Assembly (NCBI RefSeq): GCF_004345565.1
Contig: NZ_SLWA01000002.1
Span: forward strand, 496,001 to 560,000
Reading direction: 5' to 3'
Length of the DNA: 64,000 nucleotides
Origin: Flavobacterium circumlabens
Lineage (GTDB): Bacteria > Bacteroidota > Bacteroidia > Flavobacteriales > Flavobacteriaceae
Shown here one piece after another: positions 7,990 to 17,063 of this stretch (within the stretch, counting starts at the first letter, position 1; every line of letters starts with the position of its first letter). The notes beneath the pieces were generated by a model, which was given only the letters and a program-made list of their open reading frames with translations, was not told where the DNA came from and made no database searches. The position numbers and the translations under genes are program-made.

Positions 7990-9207
7990 ATGATATTAAT
8001 CGTAGATGATGTTAAGGCTAATATAATTGCCTTAAAAAAAACGCTGGAGCTGCATGATATAGAAGTAGACACGGCAGAGTCTGGTGAAGAAGCGTTGAAG
8101 AAAATTTTAAAAATAAACTATTGCCTGATCATAATGGATGTCCAGATGCCCGGACTTGATGGTTTTGAAGTCGTTAAAATTCTTTCCGGCAATAAAAAGA
8201 CAAAAGAAATTCCCGTAATTTTCCTGTCCGCCATCAGCATCGAAAAAAAATACATCTTCAAAGGATACGAAACAGGCGCTGTCGATTATGTTACAAAACC
8301 GGTAGATACAGATTTACTTATTTTAAAAGTAAAAACCTTCATCAAAATTTACGAGCAGAAAAACGAATTGAAAGTAATGAAAGACTTACTTTCAAAAGAA
8401 ATAAAAATTCGAAAAGAAGCGCAGGATAACCTCGAAATCAAAATCGCGGAAAGAACCAAAGAACTGGTTTTGAAAAATGAAGAACTGGAGCTCAAAAATC
8501 ATGAACTGCAGCAATTTTCGTGGGTAGTTTCCCATGATTTGAATGAACCTCTCCGGAAGATTCAGATTTTTATCAAAATCATCAAAGAACTTTACTTAGT
8601 ACCTGACGCAAAAGCAATTGATTATGTAGATCGTACGGTGAAGGCCGCAGAAAGAATGCAGACCCTGATTACTGACTTGCTTGCCTATTCCAGATTATCC
8701 TCAAAAGTACAACCTGAAAAAACAGATTTAAATGTTGTTTTGCAGGAAGTGCTTACTGATTTTGATTATCTCATAGAGCGTAAAAATGCCGTCATAGAAA
8801 CAAGCGAACTTCCAACAATAGACAGTATTCCGAGCCAGTTGAGACAGGTTTTTCAGAACCTGATCGGGAACGCCCTTAAGTTCTCCGGAAATGTAGAAAC
8901 GCCTGTTATTAAGATTACGTCAGAATTAATCAAAACAAAAGATATTGACGGTGAGGTTTCATCCGACGGGAAATACTGCCGAATTATCGTTGCCGATAAC
9001 GGAATTGGTTTCGATGAAATTTACCTGGATCGTATTTTTATTATTTTTCAGAGCCTAAATGACCGTCAGACTTATGAAGGCACCGGAATTGGTCTGGCAA
9101 TTGCCAAGAAAATAATAGAAAAACACAACGGATTAATAACTGCGAAGAGTCAATCCGGTAAGGGAGCCAGTTTTATCATGGTCTTACCACTAAAATATGA
9201 GAATTAA
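7990..9207 (+). CDS. Response regulator-histidine kinase hybrid (REC-coiled coil-HisKA-HATPase)
   Basis: Soluble protein of 405 residues. An N-terminal receiver (VDD at 5-7, phosphoacceptor Asp about 50 in IIMDVQMPGLDG, Lys in VTKPVD) is joined by a charged coiled coil (about 125-170) to a HisKA domain with SHDLNEPL (His near 182) and a HATPase with NLIGNALKFS and GTGIGLAIAKK. In this architecture the receiver serves as input, so it probably answers phosphate relayed from another kinase, for example the next gene. First gene of a packed operon: 24 bases to the hybrid kinase, then a receiver, CheR and CheB. Confidence 0.9.
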   Translation: MILIVDDVKANIIALKKTLELHDIEVDTAESGEEALKKILKINYCLIIMDVQMPGLDGFEVVKILSGNKKTKEIPVIFLSAISIEKKYIFKGYETGAVDYVTKPVDTDLLILKVKTFIKIYEQKNELKVMKDLLSKEIKIRKEAQDNLEIKIAERTKELVLKNEELELKNHELQQFSWVVSHDLNEPLRKIQIFIKIIKELYLVPDAKAIDYVDRTVKAAERMQTLITDLLAYSRLSSKVQPEKTDLNVVLQEVLTDFDYLIERKNAVIETSELPTIDSIPSQLRQVFQNLIGNALKFSGNVETPVIKITSELIKTKDIDGEVSSDGKYCRIIVADNGIGFDEIYLDRIFIIFQSLNDRQTYEGTGIGLAIAKKIIEKHNGLITAKSQSGKGASFIMVLPLKYEN

Positions 9208-9231
9208 AATAAAATAACCGGCTTAAAACCT

Positions 9232-12200
9232 ATGAAAAACAATTTTAAAAGGAATTTACTGATTAGCTCAATGGTTTCGTTGCTCGTATTAACAATCAGT
9301 TCTACGGCTTCTTATCTCAGTATAAAAAATTTGCTAAGAAGTAATTTCTGGGTAAATCATACTCAGGATGTTATTTACAATTTAAATCAGGGATCTTATC
9401 TTGTTACCGATGCTCAAACCAGAATGCGCGGTTACCTGATTAGTGGTGATGAGCAATTTATAAAAGCCTATAGTGAGTCTGAAAACGAATCGAATGCTTA
9501 TTTTCAAAAACTTGCTGAACTTACAAGTGATAATCCGACACAGCAAAAACTGCTAAATGATCTAAAGCCGCTAAGAGCTAATTTCTTTAAATATCTAAAC
9601 AATCAGATCGTAAAAAAGCGTCTTGGAAAAAGCAATGCTACTTTTGACCTCGCAGTAGGAGTAAAGATGATGGATGAATTAAGAAGTTATTTCAAACGCA
9701 TTGAACAAAGCGAACAGATTCTTCTGAAAGAACGAAATGAAACTTCAGACCAATATGGAACCTACAGTATTATCCTGATTATCGTTGCCTTTGTTATAGC
9801 CTTTTGTATTTCGATTGTGTTTTTATTCCGAATTTTAAAAGATTATAACGAACGTTTAACACTTCAGCATGAGCTCGAAAAGAAAGACAGGGAGACAGCG
9901 GAGCGAATTGTTGCCATCAGTACGATTGCCTCTAATATTTCAAACGGAAATTATGATATAAAAATAGAAGACACCAAGGCAGATGCTCTCGGAAATGTTG
10001 GAGAATCCCTGAATAATATGGGAGCTTCCCTAAAATCTTCTTTTAGTTTATTGTCTGAAAAAGAATGGCTGCAAAGTGGTATTGCAAAATTGAATAACAT
10101 CATGCTGGGTGATAAATCACTGAATGAATTATCTAAAGATGTTATTGAATTTTTATGTATGTATACCAATAGCAGTGCAGGTGTGATGTATATTCTGGAA
10201 GGTGATGAGCTTTTTGCGACCGCCGGATACAGCTATATACCGACTAAGAACAGAGAGCGTATTCAGAAAGGAGATGGTTTATTGGGACAAGCGATTATTT
10301 CGCGTAAAATGTTAGAATTAAAAGTATTGTCATCCGATTTTATTCATATTAATTATGCCCTGGGTGAAATAAAACCGACACATATTGTCGCAGTTCCCTT
10401 AATCAATTTAAGAGTAGAAGGAGCGCTTGAACTGGCCAGTATTTACGGATTTTCTGATCTTCATCTGGAATTCCTGAAATTAGTAGGTAATAATATTGGT
10501 ATTGCCATTAAATCAACTCAAAACCGTAAACGCGTTTTAGAATTGCTGGAAGAAACACAGTCACAATCGGAAGAATTACGTATTCAGCATAGTGAACTGG
10601 AAGCAATTAATGCCGAACTGGAAGCACAGACAGAAAAATTGCAGGCTTCTGAAGAGGAATTAAGAGTGCAGCAGGAAGAACTGGAACAAACCAATGAAGA
10701 GCTTTCGGAGCGCAGTGTTTTATTGGAAGAGAAAAACAATGAGATTCAGAAAAAATCAGAAGCTTTAGAATTGACAACTCGCTACAAGTCCGAATTTTTG
10801 GCTAATATGTCACACGAATTAAGAACACCTTTAAATTCTATTTTGCTTTTAAGCCGATTATTATCAGAGAATAATAGTCAGAGTATGAACAATGAAGAAA
10901 TTGAGTTTGCAAAAGTAATTCAGAGTTCCGGAAACAGTTTATTGGGCTTAATTGATGAAATTCTGGATTTATCTAAAATTGAAGCCGGTAAAATGGAACT
11001 TGAATATTTAGATGTTTCCACCAAAGAAATTACAGACGGCATGTATAACTTGTTCTCGTTTGTGGCGAAAGAGAAAAACATCAACTTTGAGATTATCTCA
11101 AAAGATGCCCCGATTGTCATCAAAACAGATAAAATGAGATTAGAACAGATTCTTAAAAATCTAATTTCAAATGCCATAAAATTTACAGAAAAAGGATCCG
11201 TAAGTCTGGAAATTAAAGTAAACGACGACGATGATAAAATCATTTGTTTTATCGTAAAAGATACCGGAATCGGAATCCCGTTAGACAAGCAGCCATTGAT
11301 TTTTGAAGCTTTCCAGCAGGCAGACGGCTCTACAAAACGTAAGTACGGAGGAACAGGTTTGGGATTGTCGATCAGCAGGGAATTAGCAAAATTATTAAGA
11401 GGAGAGATTATCCTGCACAGTACAGTAGGAGAAGGAAGCAGCTTTACTTTATGTTTGCCTGTTTTTGGGTCAATCACTAAAAAAGTAACTGTGGAGAAAA
11501 ATCCTCCCATAGAAATTGCTGCAGCAGAGGCAGAAGAATTGAAATCAATCAAAAATAAATACATCTCGACTATTATTCCGGCTGAAATTGAAGACGACAG
11601 AGACACCATTTCCGAAGATGACAAAGTAATTTTAATTGTGGAAGACGATATTAACTTTGCAAAATCACTTTTGAGCTTCAGTAGAAATAATGGTTATAAA
11701 GCTATTGTTTCGGTTCGTGGAGATTATGCTTTAAATTTTGCGATTATCTACAAACCAGTCGGAATTTTACTGGATATTGAATTGCCGATAAAAAGCGGAT
11801 GGGAAGTGCTGGAGGAATTGAAAAACCACGGAGAGACCAAACATATTCCGGTGCATATCATGTCATCACATAAACTGAAACAGGAAAGTTTATTGAAAGG
11901 AGCGATTGATTTTCTTCATAAACCGGTTGCATTTGACCGAATTCCCGAAGTTTTTACGCGAATAGAACATATCATCAACAAAGAATCGCAAAAGGTTTTA
12001 ATTATTGAAGATAATCCGCAGCATGCAAAAGCGCTGGCTTTCTTTTTAGAGACACATGACATTAATTCTGAAATTAAAAGTGAAGTTTCCGAAGGTTTAA
12101 TCGCATTAAACAAAAAAGAAATAGACTGTGTTATTCTGGATATGGGAGTTCCCGATGCCCATGCCTACGAGATTTTAGATGGCGTTAAAAAGAGCCCGGG

Positions 12201-12801
12201 CTTAGAAAACCTGCCTGTAATTGTATTTACAGGAAAAAGTTTATCCCTGAAAGAAGAAGTTAAAATTAAAAAATACGCAGATTCTATTATTGTAAAAACT
12301 GCTCATTCGTACCAGAGAATGTTAGATGAAGTATCTTTGTTTTTACATTTGGTGGAAGAAACGAAAGGAGCAGACGGCAAAAAAGAAAGCCATAAAAAGC
12401 TCAATTTGCTCAACAACGTACTATACGACAAAAAAGTCCTGATTGTAGACGACGATGTTCGAAATATATATTCGCTGACCAAAGCGCTGGAAACTTTTAA
12501 GATGAATGTAATCACAGCCTTTGACGGAAACGAAGCCATCAAGATATTAGAAGAAAATCCGGATACCGATATTGTTCTTTTAGATATGATGATGCCCAAT
12601 ATGGACGGTTACGAAACGGCAGAAAAAATACGTACAATCCCTAAATTTATCACATTACCACTAATCGCCGTGACGGCAAAAGCAATGACAGGAGACAGAG
12701 AAAAATGTATCAGGGCAGGTGCGTCGGATTACATCACAAAACCGGTTGATATCGATCAGTTATTGTCGTTGTTGCGCGTATGGTTGTATGATAAAATTTA
12801 A
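9232..12801 (+). CDS. CHASE3-HAMP-GAF hybrid histidine kinase with three receivers
   Basis: Protein of 1189 residues. Order: TM helix 8-30; CHASE3 sensor with the TDAQTRMRGYLISGD signature; second TM about 180-200; HAMP; GAF about 285-425; a Glu/Gln-rich coiled coil 430-520; HisKA with NMSHELRTPLNS (His about 527); HATPase with NLISNAIKFTE and GTGLGLSISRELA; then three receivers beginning near 799, 921 and 1067. The first and third receivers have standard LLDIELP and LLDMMMPNMDG phosphoacceptor sites. The second has VILDMGVPDAHAY and lacks the usual Lys-Pro, having IVKTAHS instead, so it may be atypical. The layout resembles phosphorelay kinases coupled to CheR/CheB in Bacteroidota. Confidence 0.92.
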   Translation: MKNNFKRNLLISSMVSLLVLTISSTASYLSIKNLLRSNFWVNHTQDVIYNLNQGSYLVTDAQTRMRGYLISGDEQFIKAYSESENESNAYFQKLAELTSDNPTQQKLLNDLKPLRANFFKYLNNQIVKKRLGKSNATFDLAVGVKMMDELRSYFKRIEQSEQILLKERNETSDQYGTYSIILIIVAFVIAFCISIVFLFRILKDYNERLTLQHELEKKDRETAERIVAISTIASNISNGNYDIKIEDTKADALGNVGESLNNMGASLKSSFSLLSEKEWLQSGIAKLNNIMLGDKSLNELSKDVIEFLCMYTNSSAGVMYILEGDELFATAGYSYIPTKNRERIQKGDGLLGQAIISRKMLELKVLSSDFIHINYALGEIKPTHIVAVPLINLRVEGALELASIYGFSDLHLEFLKLVGNNIGIAIKSTQNRKRVLELLEETQSQSEELRIQHSELEAINAELEAQTEKLQASEEELRVQQEELEQTNEELSERSVLLEEKNNEIQKKSEALELTTRYKSEFLANMSHELRTPLNSILLLSRLLSENNSQSMNNEEIEFAKVIQSSGNSLLGLIDEILDLSKIEAGKMELEYLDVSTKEITDGMYNLFSFVAKEKNINFEIISKDAPIVIKTDKMRLEQILKNLISNAIKFTEKGSVSLEIKVNDDDDKIICFIVKDTGIGIPLDKQPLIFEAFQQADGSTKRKYGGTGLGLSISRELAKLLRGEIILHSTVGEGSSFTLCLPVFGSITKKVTVEKNPPIEIAAAEAEELKSIKNKYISTIIPAEIEDDRDTISEDDKVILIVEDDINFAKSLLSFSRNNGYKAIVSVRGDYALNFAIIYKPVGILLDIELPIKSGWEVLEELKNHGETKHIPVHIMSSHKLKQESLLKGAIDFLHKPVAFDRIPEVFTRIEHIINKESQKVLIIEDNPQHAKALAFFLETHDINSEIKSEVSEGLIALNKKEIDCVILDMGVPDAHAYEILDGVKKSPGLENLPVIVFTGKSLSLKEEVKIKKYADSIIVKTAHSYQRMLDEVSLFLHLVEETKGADGKKESHKKLNLLNNVLYDKKVLIVDDDVRNIYSLTKALETFKMNVITAFDGNEAIKILEENPDTDIVLLDMMMPNMDGYETAEKIRTIPKFITLPLIAVTAKAMTGDREKCIRAGASDYITKPVDIDQLLSLLRVWLYDKI

Positions 12802-12820
12802 GGTAAAAAGGATAAAAAAA

Positions 12821-13186
12821 ATGAGTAAAAAAAGAGTCTTAATTATTGACGATGATTCAAGAAATATCTTCGCTTTGGTCAATACCCTAAAGGTAAAATC
12901 ATTCGATTGTTTATCTTGTTTAAGTGCCGAAGAAGCCTTAAAATTGTTACAGACAGAGGAGCAGATTGATGCCATTCTGATTGACATGATGATGCCCGAA
13001 ATGGATGGTTATGATGCTATTCCGTTAATAAAAAGAATACCTTCCAGAGAAGATACGTTAATTGTTGCCGTAACGGCACAGGCTATGACAGGTGATAAAG
13101 AAAAATGTCTGGAGGCCGGTGCCGATGATTATGTTTCAAAACCCATTGATGTAGATAAATTGCTTGAAGCATTATCAAAAATTTGA
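12821..13186 (+). CDS. Single-domain response regulator
   Basis: Protein of 121 residues, receiver only: RVLIIDDDSRN, phosphoacceptor Asp in ILIDMMMPEMDGYD, VAVTAQAMTGD and YVSKPIDVDK. It is closely similar to the third receiver of the preceding kinase, suggesting duplication of that domain. The ATG at 12821 lies 19 bases after the kinase stop; an upstream in-frame start inside the kinase gene was rejected. Probably a shuttle within the same phosphorelay. Confidence 0.88.
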   Translation: MSKKRVLIIDDDSRNIFALVNTLKVKSFDCLSCLSAEEALKLLQTEEQIDAILIDMMMPEMDGYDAIPLIKRIPSREDTLIVAVTAQAMTGDKEKCLEAGADDYVSKPIDVDKLLEALSKI

Positions 13187-13193
13187 TTTTATT

Positions 13194-14003
13194 ATGATTG
13201 AAGATATTGAGTTAGAAACGCTTATAAATGATATTTATGAATATTACGGTTTTGACTTTGGAAGTTATTCCAGGGCATCTCTGAAAAGGCGTGTAAACCG
13301 AATATATCAATTAGAAGGATTCAAAAATTTTTATGAATTCTTGTCAAAAGTAAGGTACGATCCGGAATATTATAAAAATATGATTGACGAAATTACAGTA
13401 AATGTTACTGAAATGTTTCGCGATCCCGCTTTTTATAAGGCAGTCCGAAATGAGATTTTGCCTCAGCTGGCTCCAAAACCTTTCATTCGTTTGTGGCATG
13501 CGGGTTGTTCCAGTGGCGAAGAAGTATATTCTATGGCCATTATGCTCAAAGAGGCAGGACTTCTTCACAAATCAATTATCTATGCCACAGATATCAATTC
13601 TAAAGTTTTGGAAACGGCCAAAAAAGGAATTTTTCCGTTGCGAATGATGAAGGAATACTCCGAAAACTACCGGGACTCCGGAGGGCAGGAAGATTTTTCC
13701 AAATATTACATTGCGAACTATGGAATCGCTAAGTTTAATGAGGAATTAGCCGAAAAAATGGTTTTCTCCCAGCATAATTTAGTTTCAGACAATTCATTTA
13801 ATGAATTCGATTTTATTCTTTGCCGCAATGTTCTCATTTATTTTGATAATGATTTGCAAAAAAGAGTGATCAATTTATTCGACGAAAGTCTGTCAATTCT
13901 GGGATTTTTAGCGTTGGGAACAAAAGAGACTATAAAATATTCTATATCTACCACTAAGTACAAACAGTTAGAGAAAGAAAAAATATGGCGGAAGATAAAA
14001 TAA
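13194..14003 (+). CDS. cheR: CheR-type protein-glutamate O-methyltransferase
   Basis: Protein of 269 residues. The N-terminal helical CheR domain (YEYYGFDFGSYSRASLKRRV) is followed by the SAM-binding domain with VNVTEMFRDPAFY, IRLWHAGCSSGEEVYSMA (glycine loop about 100-112), IYATDINSKVLETA and FDFILCRNVLIYFD, all standard CheR blocks. CheR methylates receptor glutamates in chemotaxis, but no receptor, CheA or CheW gene is present here. The partner is probably a kinase of this operon, or another coiled-coil protein. Overlaps cheB by 19 bases. Confidence 0.92.
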   Translation: MIEDIELETLINDIYEYYGFDFGSYSRASLKRRVNRIYQLEGFKNFYEFLSKVRYDPEYYKNMIDEITVNVTEMFRDPAFYKAVRNEILPQLAPKPFIRLWHAGCSSGEEVYSMAIMLKEAGLLHKSIIYATDINSKVLETAKKGIFPLRMMKEYSENYRDSGGQEDFSKYYIANYGIAKFNEELAEKMVFSQHNLVSDNSFNEFDFILCRNVLIYFDNDLQKRVINLFDESLSILGFLALGTKETIKYSISTTKYKQLEKEKIWRKIK

Positions 14004-14569
14004 ATCCAAAATGTAAAGTGGTTATTGTCGGAGGATCTGCGGGAAGTTTAAACGCTTTGATGCAAATCCTGCCGGAACTATACGTTTTAAATGCTTTCGC
14101 TCTTGTAATTGTGCTTCACAGAAGAGGTACAGACGACATGACGCTCGAAGAATTAATCAAAATAAAAACAGAAGTTCCCGTAAAAATCATCGAAGATAAA
14201 GAACCTTTAGTGCCCGGGTTTTTATACGTGGCTCCGTCCAATTACCATTTATTGTTTGAAAAAGGGGAGACGATGTCTCTCGACACTTCAGAGAAGGTAA
14301 ATTACAGCCGGCCAAGTATCGATGTTTCTTTTGAGTCTGCAGCTGAAATTTACGGAGACAGTCTGGTTGCGATTTTATTATCAGGTTCCAATGCTGACGG
14401 AACAGAAGGATTAAAAACGATTCAGAATGCCGGAGGAATCATTATTGTTCAGGATCCGCAATCGGCTGATATGCCCTTTATGCCTAATAATGCTATAAGA
14501 CACACTACACCGGACTTTATTCTGAATACCGATGAAATATTAAAATTTATTATTTCTGTCAACAGTTAA
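13985..14569 (+). CDS. cheB: CheB-type methylesterase domain protein without receiver
   Basis: Protein of 194 residues covering only the CheB catalytic domain. The triad is visible: Ser in GGSAGSLNAL (about 18), His in VIVLHRRGTD (45) and Asp in SGSNADGTEG (about 138). The canonical N-terminal receiver of CheB is missing, so control by phosphorylation would need a separate receiver such as the one two genes upstream. Starts inside cheR, indicating coupled translation. Likely removes methyl groups added by the neighbouring CheR on a non-chemotaxis target; the target is inferred. Confidence 0.9.
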   Translation: MAEDKINPKCKVVIVGGSAGSLNALMQILPELYVLNAFALVIVLHRRGTDDMTLEELIKIKTEVPVKIIEDKEPLVPGFLYVAPSNYHLLFEKGETMSLDTSEKVNYSRPSIDVSFESAAEIYGDSLVAILLSGSNADGTEGLKTIQNAGGIIIVQDPQSADMPFMPNNAIRHTTPDFILNTDEILKFIISVNS

Positions 14570-14672
14570 GCATTCCCCAAAAGATTATTATTCGATAACA
14601 CTTTCATAAAATGATTCTGGGTTTTAATACTTAAAATTGCAGCTTATAAGCCAATTTATAAAATGTTATGCC

Positions 14673-16637
14673 ATGATTTTGAATAAAATAGTGCTCTTCC
14701 CCAAAAAAAATATCGTTCGATTCAGCTTTTTGTTCCTGCTTTTTTTGAATTATACGCTTTCAGCCCAAAAGCAAGCCCGGCTTGAAGGTGTTCAGGTTGC
14801 TTTTTTATCAGATGTGCATTTACAGGATTTGTTCGGAAAATTTTCAGATAATGAATTCCGTGGAATTTTAAATCCGAAGACAGGAAAATATACCTTATTG
14901 CGAACAATGGCTTCCCAGTTACATTCGACCCGAATTTTCAATGAAAATTACTTTGCCTTTCTGGCTGCTTTAGACGATATCGCCAAACGAAAAATAAAGT
15001 ATGTGGCACTTCCCGGTGATTATACAGACGATGGTCAGCCGATTCATGTTCGCGGATTAGAAGAAATCTTAAATAAATACCGAAAAAAATACGGAATTGA
15101 ATTTTTTATCACCACCGGAAATCACGATCCCGTTGGGCCATTCGCGCAGGAATCCGGTAAAGAAGACTTTTTAGGAAACGAAGGAAAAAATCAGCCGATT
15201 TACAGCAAAGAAGGAATGTATAAACCTAATTTAGACCTGGAACAACCTGTTGTCGTTACCGCCGATATCGCAAAAATGGGTTATTTAGGAATTACAGAAG
15301 GGTTGAAAAATTCCGGATTTTATCCCAATAAAAAATATAAATTCTGGTCCACGCCTTTTGCACCCTATACGAGCCAGAATTATACCTATGCAAAAGCTAT
15401 GGAAGCCGCTTTACTATCCAACAGAGTGTATAACGTAGCTCCGGGTTATGAAGTTCCGGATGTGAGTTATGTGGTAGAACCCATTGACGGACTTTGGCTA
15501 ATGGCGATTGACGGGAATGTTTATATTCCGAAGAAAAATGCAACGGCAGATTCAAAAGATCCCAAGAATTACTCGGATGCCAGTACGGGCTACAACAATG
15601 TGCTGTCGAACAAAAAACATCTGATAAAATGGGTAGAGGAAATTTCGCTTGAAGCGAAAAAACAAGGCAAAATGCTGATTGCTTTCAGTCATTTTCCGAT
15701 GATTGATTTTAATGATGACGCTTCGGCGGAAATAAAAGAATTACTGGGTCCGAATAAATGGCAGCTCAACCGGGTTCCGACCGAAGAAGTCGCACAGGTT
15801 TTTGCTGATGCAGGATTAAAAATTCATTTTGGCGGACACATGCACATCAACGATACGGGAGTGAGGACTACTGCAAAAGGCAATACACTGGTCAATATTC
15901 AGACGCCTTCCCTGGCAGCTTATATTCCGGCTTATAAATTACTGACAATTCAGAAAGATAATCTTGTCGATATTCAGACCATTACCATTGATAAGGTTCC
16001 CGGTTACGATGAACTTTTTGATTTGTACCGCACAGAATATCAGTTTCTGGAAAGCAAACATGCCAAAGACATCTGGAATATTGAGATCCTGAAAACGAAA
16101 AACTATCACGATTTTACCGATTTCCACCTCAAAGAACTGGTTCGTCTTCGTTTTTTAGCAGATGACTGGCCTGCAGCGTTCAAAGATTTTATTCTGAATG
16201 TTTCCGGAGAAGATTTATTGGTTTTGGCGAATATAAAATCAGATAAGGATTTTGATGTAATCCTGAAAAACAAAGAAAACTTCAAAACAGAATGGGCAGC
16301 GTCGGAACAAAAAACTTCTGAACTTTTATCCAAAAATAATCTCAAAAAAGAAGCTTTTAAAAACTGGAACGGGTACGATTTTCTGGTCGACTTTTACCGT
16401 TTCAGAAGCGCCGATGAATTGGCTTTAACCGATATCGGAACAGAAAAAGCAAAGGAATATAAAATACTATCACAGTTGTTTTTTGAAAACTACAAAGAAG
16501 AAACGGCTTCAAAAGAAAAACCGTTGCAAAATCAAATGCGTCTTTTCCTGATTATATTCAATAAATTCATGCACGAAGTTCCGGCAGATCATTTTAGTGT
16601 TGATTTGAAGACTGGGAGAGTTAGGGATCTTAAATAG
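14673..16637 (+). CDS. Exported metallophosphoesterase
   Basis: Protein of 654 residues. A hydrophobic N-terminus ending in LNYTLSAQKQ looks like a signal peptide. The calcineurin-like metallophosphoesterase core shows all metal-binding blocks in order: VAFLSDVHLQD, ALPGDYTDDG, TTGNHDP, AFSHFPMID and HFGGHMHIND. A roughly 200-residue C-terminal extension (after about 430) is specific and unassigned. Substrate unknown; phosphodiester or phosphomonoester cleavage in the periplasm is expected. The ATG at 14673 was chosen because it precedes the signal peptide. The next gene (convergent) is also a secreted phosphodiesterase, suggesting a shared phosphate- or lipid-scavenging theme. Confidence 0.86.
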   Translation: MILNKIVLFPKKNIVRFSFLFLLFLNYTLSAQKQARLEGVQVAFLSDVHLQDLFGKFSDNEFRGILNPKTGKYTLLRTMASQLHSTRIFNENYFAFLAALDDIAKRKIKYVALPGDYTDDGQPIHVRGLEEILNKYRKKYGIEFFITTGNHDPVGPFAQESGKEDFLGNEGKNQPIYSKEGMYKPNLDLEQPVVVTADIAKMGYLGITEGLKNSGFYPNKKYKFWSTPFAPYTSQNYTYAKAMEAALLSNRVYNVAPGYEVPDVSYVVEPIDGLWLMAIDGNVYIPKKNATADSKDPKNYSDASTGYNNVLSNKKHLIKWVEEISLEAKKQGKMLIAFSHFPMIDFNDDASAEIKELLGPNKWQLNRVPTEEVAQVFADAGLKIHFGGHMHINDTGVRTTAKGNTLVNIQTPSLAAYIPAYKLLTIQKDNLVDIQTITIDKVPGYDELFDLYRTEYQFLESKHAKDIWNIEILKTKNYHDFTDFHLKELVRLRFLADDWPAAFKDFILNVSGEDLLVLANIKSDKDFDVILKNKENFKTEWAASEQKTSELLSKNNLKKEAFKNWNGYDFLVDFYRFRSADELALTDIGTEKAKEYKILSQLFFENYKEETASKEKPLQNQMRLFLIIFNKFMHEVPADHFSVDLKTGRVRDLK

Positions 16638-16653
16638 TTTTCAGTCCCAGTCT

Positions 16654-16682
16654 CAGTCTCAGTTTTCCGTAAACTGAGACTG
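16654..16682. terminator. Hairpin after metallophosphoesterase gene
   Basis: CAGTCTCAGTTT at 16654-16665 pairs perfectly with AAACTGAGACTG at 16671-16682 around a five-base loop. The left arm sits in a short tandem series of CAGTCTC/CAGTCCC units. There is only a weak T-run, so it may be a repeat as much as a terminator. Confidence 0.5.
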
Positions 16683-17063
16683 CAAACTTTATTTCTTCTC
16701 AATGAAGTTTTTTTCACGCAGATTTTGCAGATTTTCTACGCAATTTGTGTCATTTCGACGAAGGAGAAATCACATTTTCTGAAGCACGTTTGCTGAATCC
16801 GTTTAGTATAGTTTGCTTCGTTCTTCGCAATGACTTTGATTGCCGGGTAACATTGTTGCTCTGTATATGTAATTTTACTTCGTCTGTTCGCTACCGCTCT
16901 AGTCTCCAGCATCGAATCACACAACTTTGTGTTAGTTAACAAAATAGAACATAAAAAATTTGCTAAATCTGCTTGAGAAAAAAAAGAAAACCACCACAAA
17001 AAAAATCAGGTTTCAGATTCAACACAAAGTAGAACCTGAAACCTGAAACTAAAAAACTTGAAA
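16683..17063. repeat. Intergenic repeat-bearing region
   Basis: About 380 bases without a gene. It contains a motif at 16875-16899 that matches 22 of 25 positions with 40847-40871, and a TCATTTCGACGAAGGAG-type sequence near 16752. The style is that of short interspersed sequences often seen between flavobacterial genes. The CACGCA-rich part near 16715 recalls the inverted repeat at 39252-39311. Confidence 0.45.

Noticed and set aside
10920..11624. Long open frame on the minus strand inside the hybrid kinase gene
   Set aside because: It is Ser-rich and has no domain; the plus strand encodes clear HisKA/HATPase sequence there, so this is a shadow frame.
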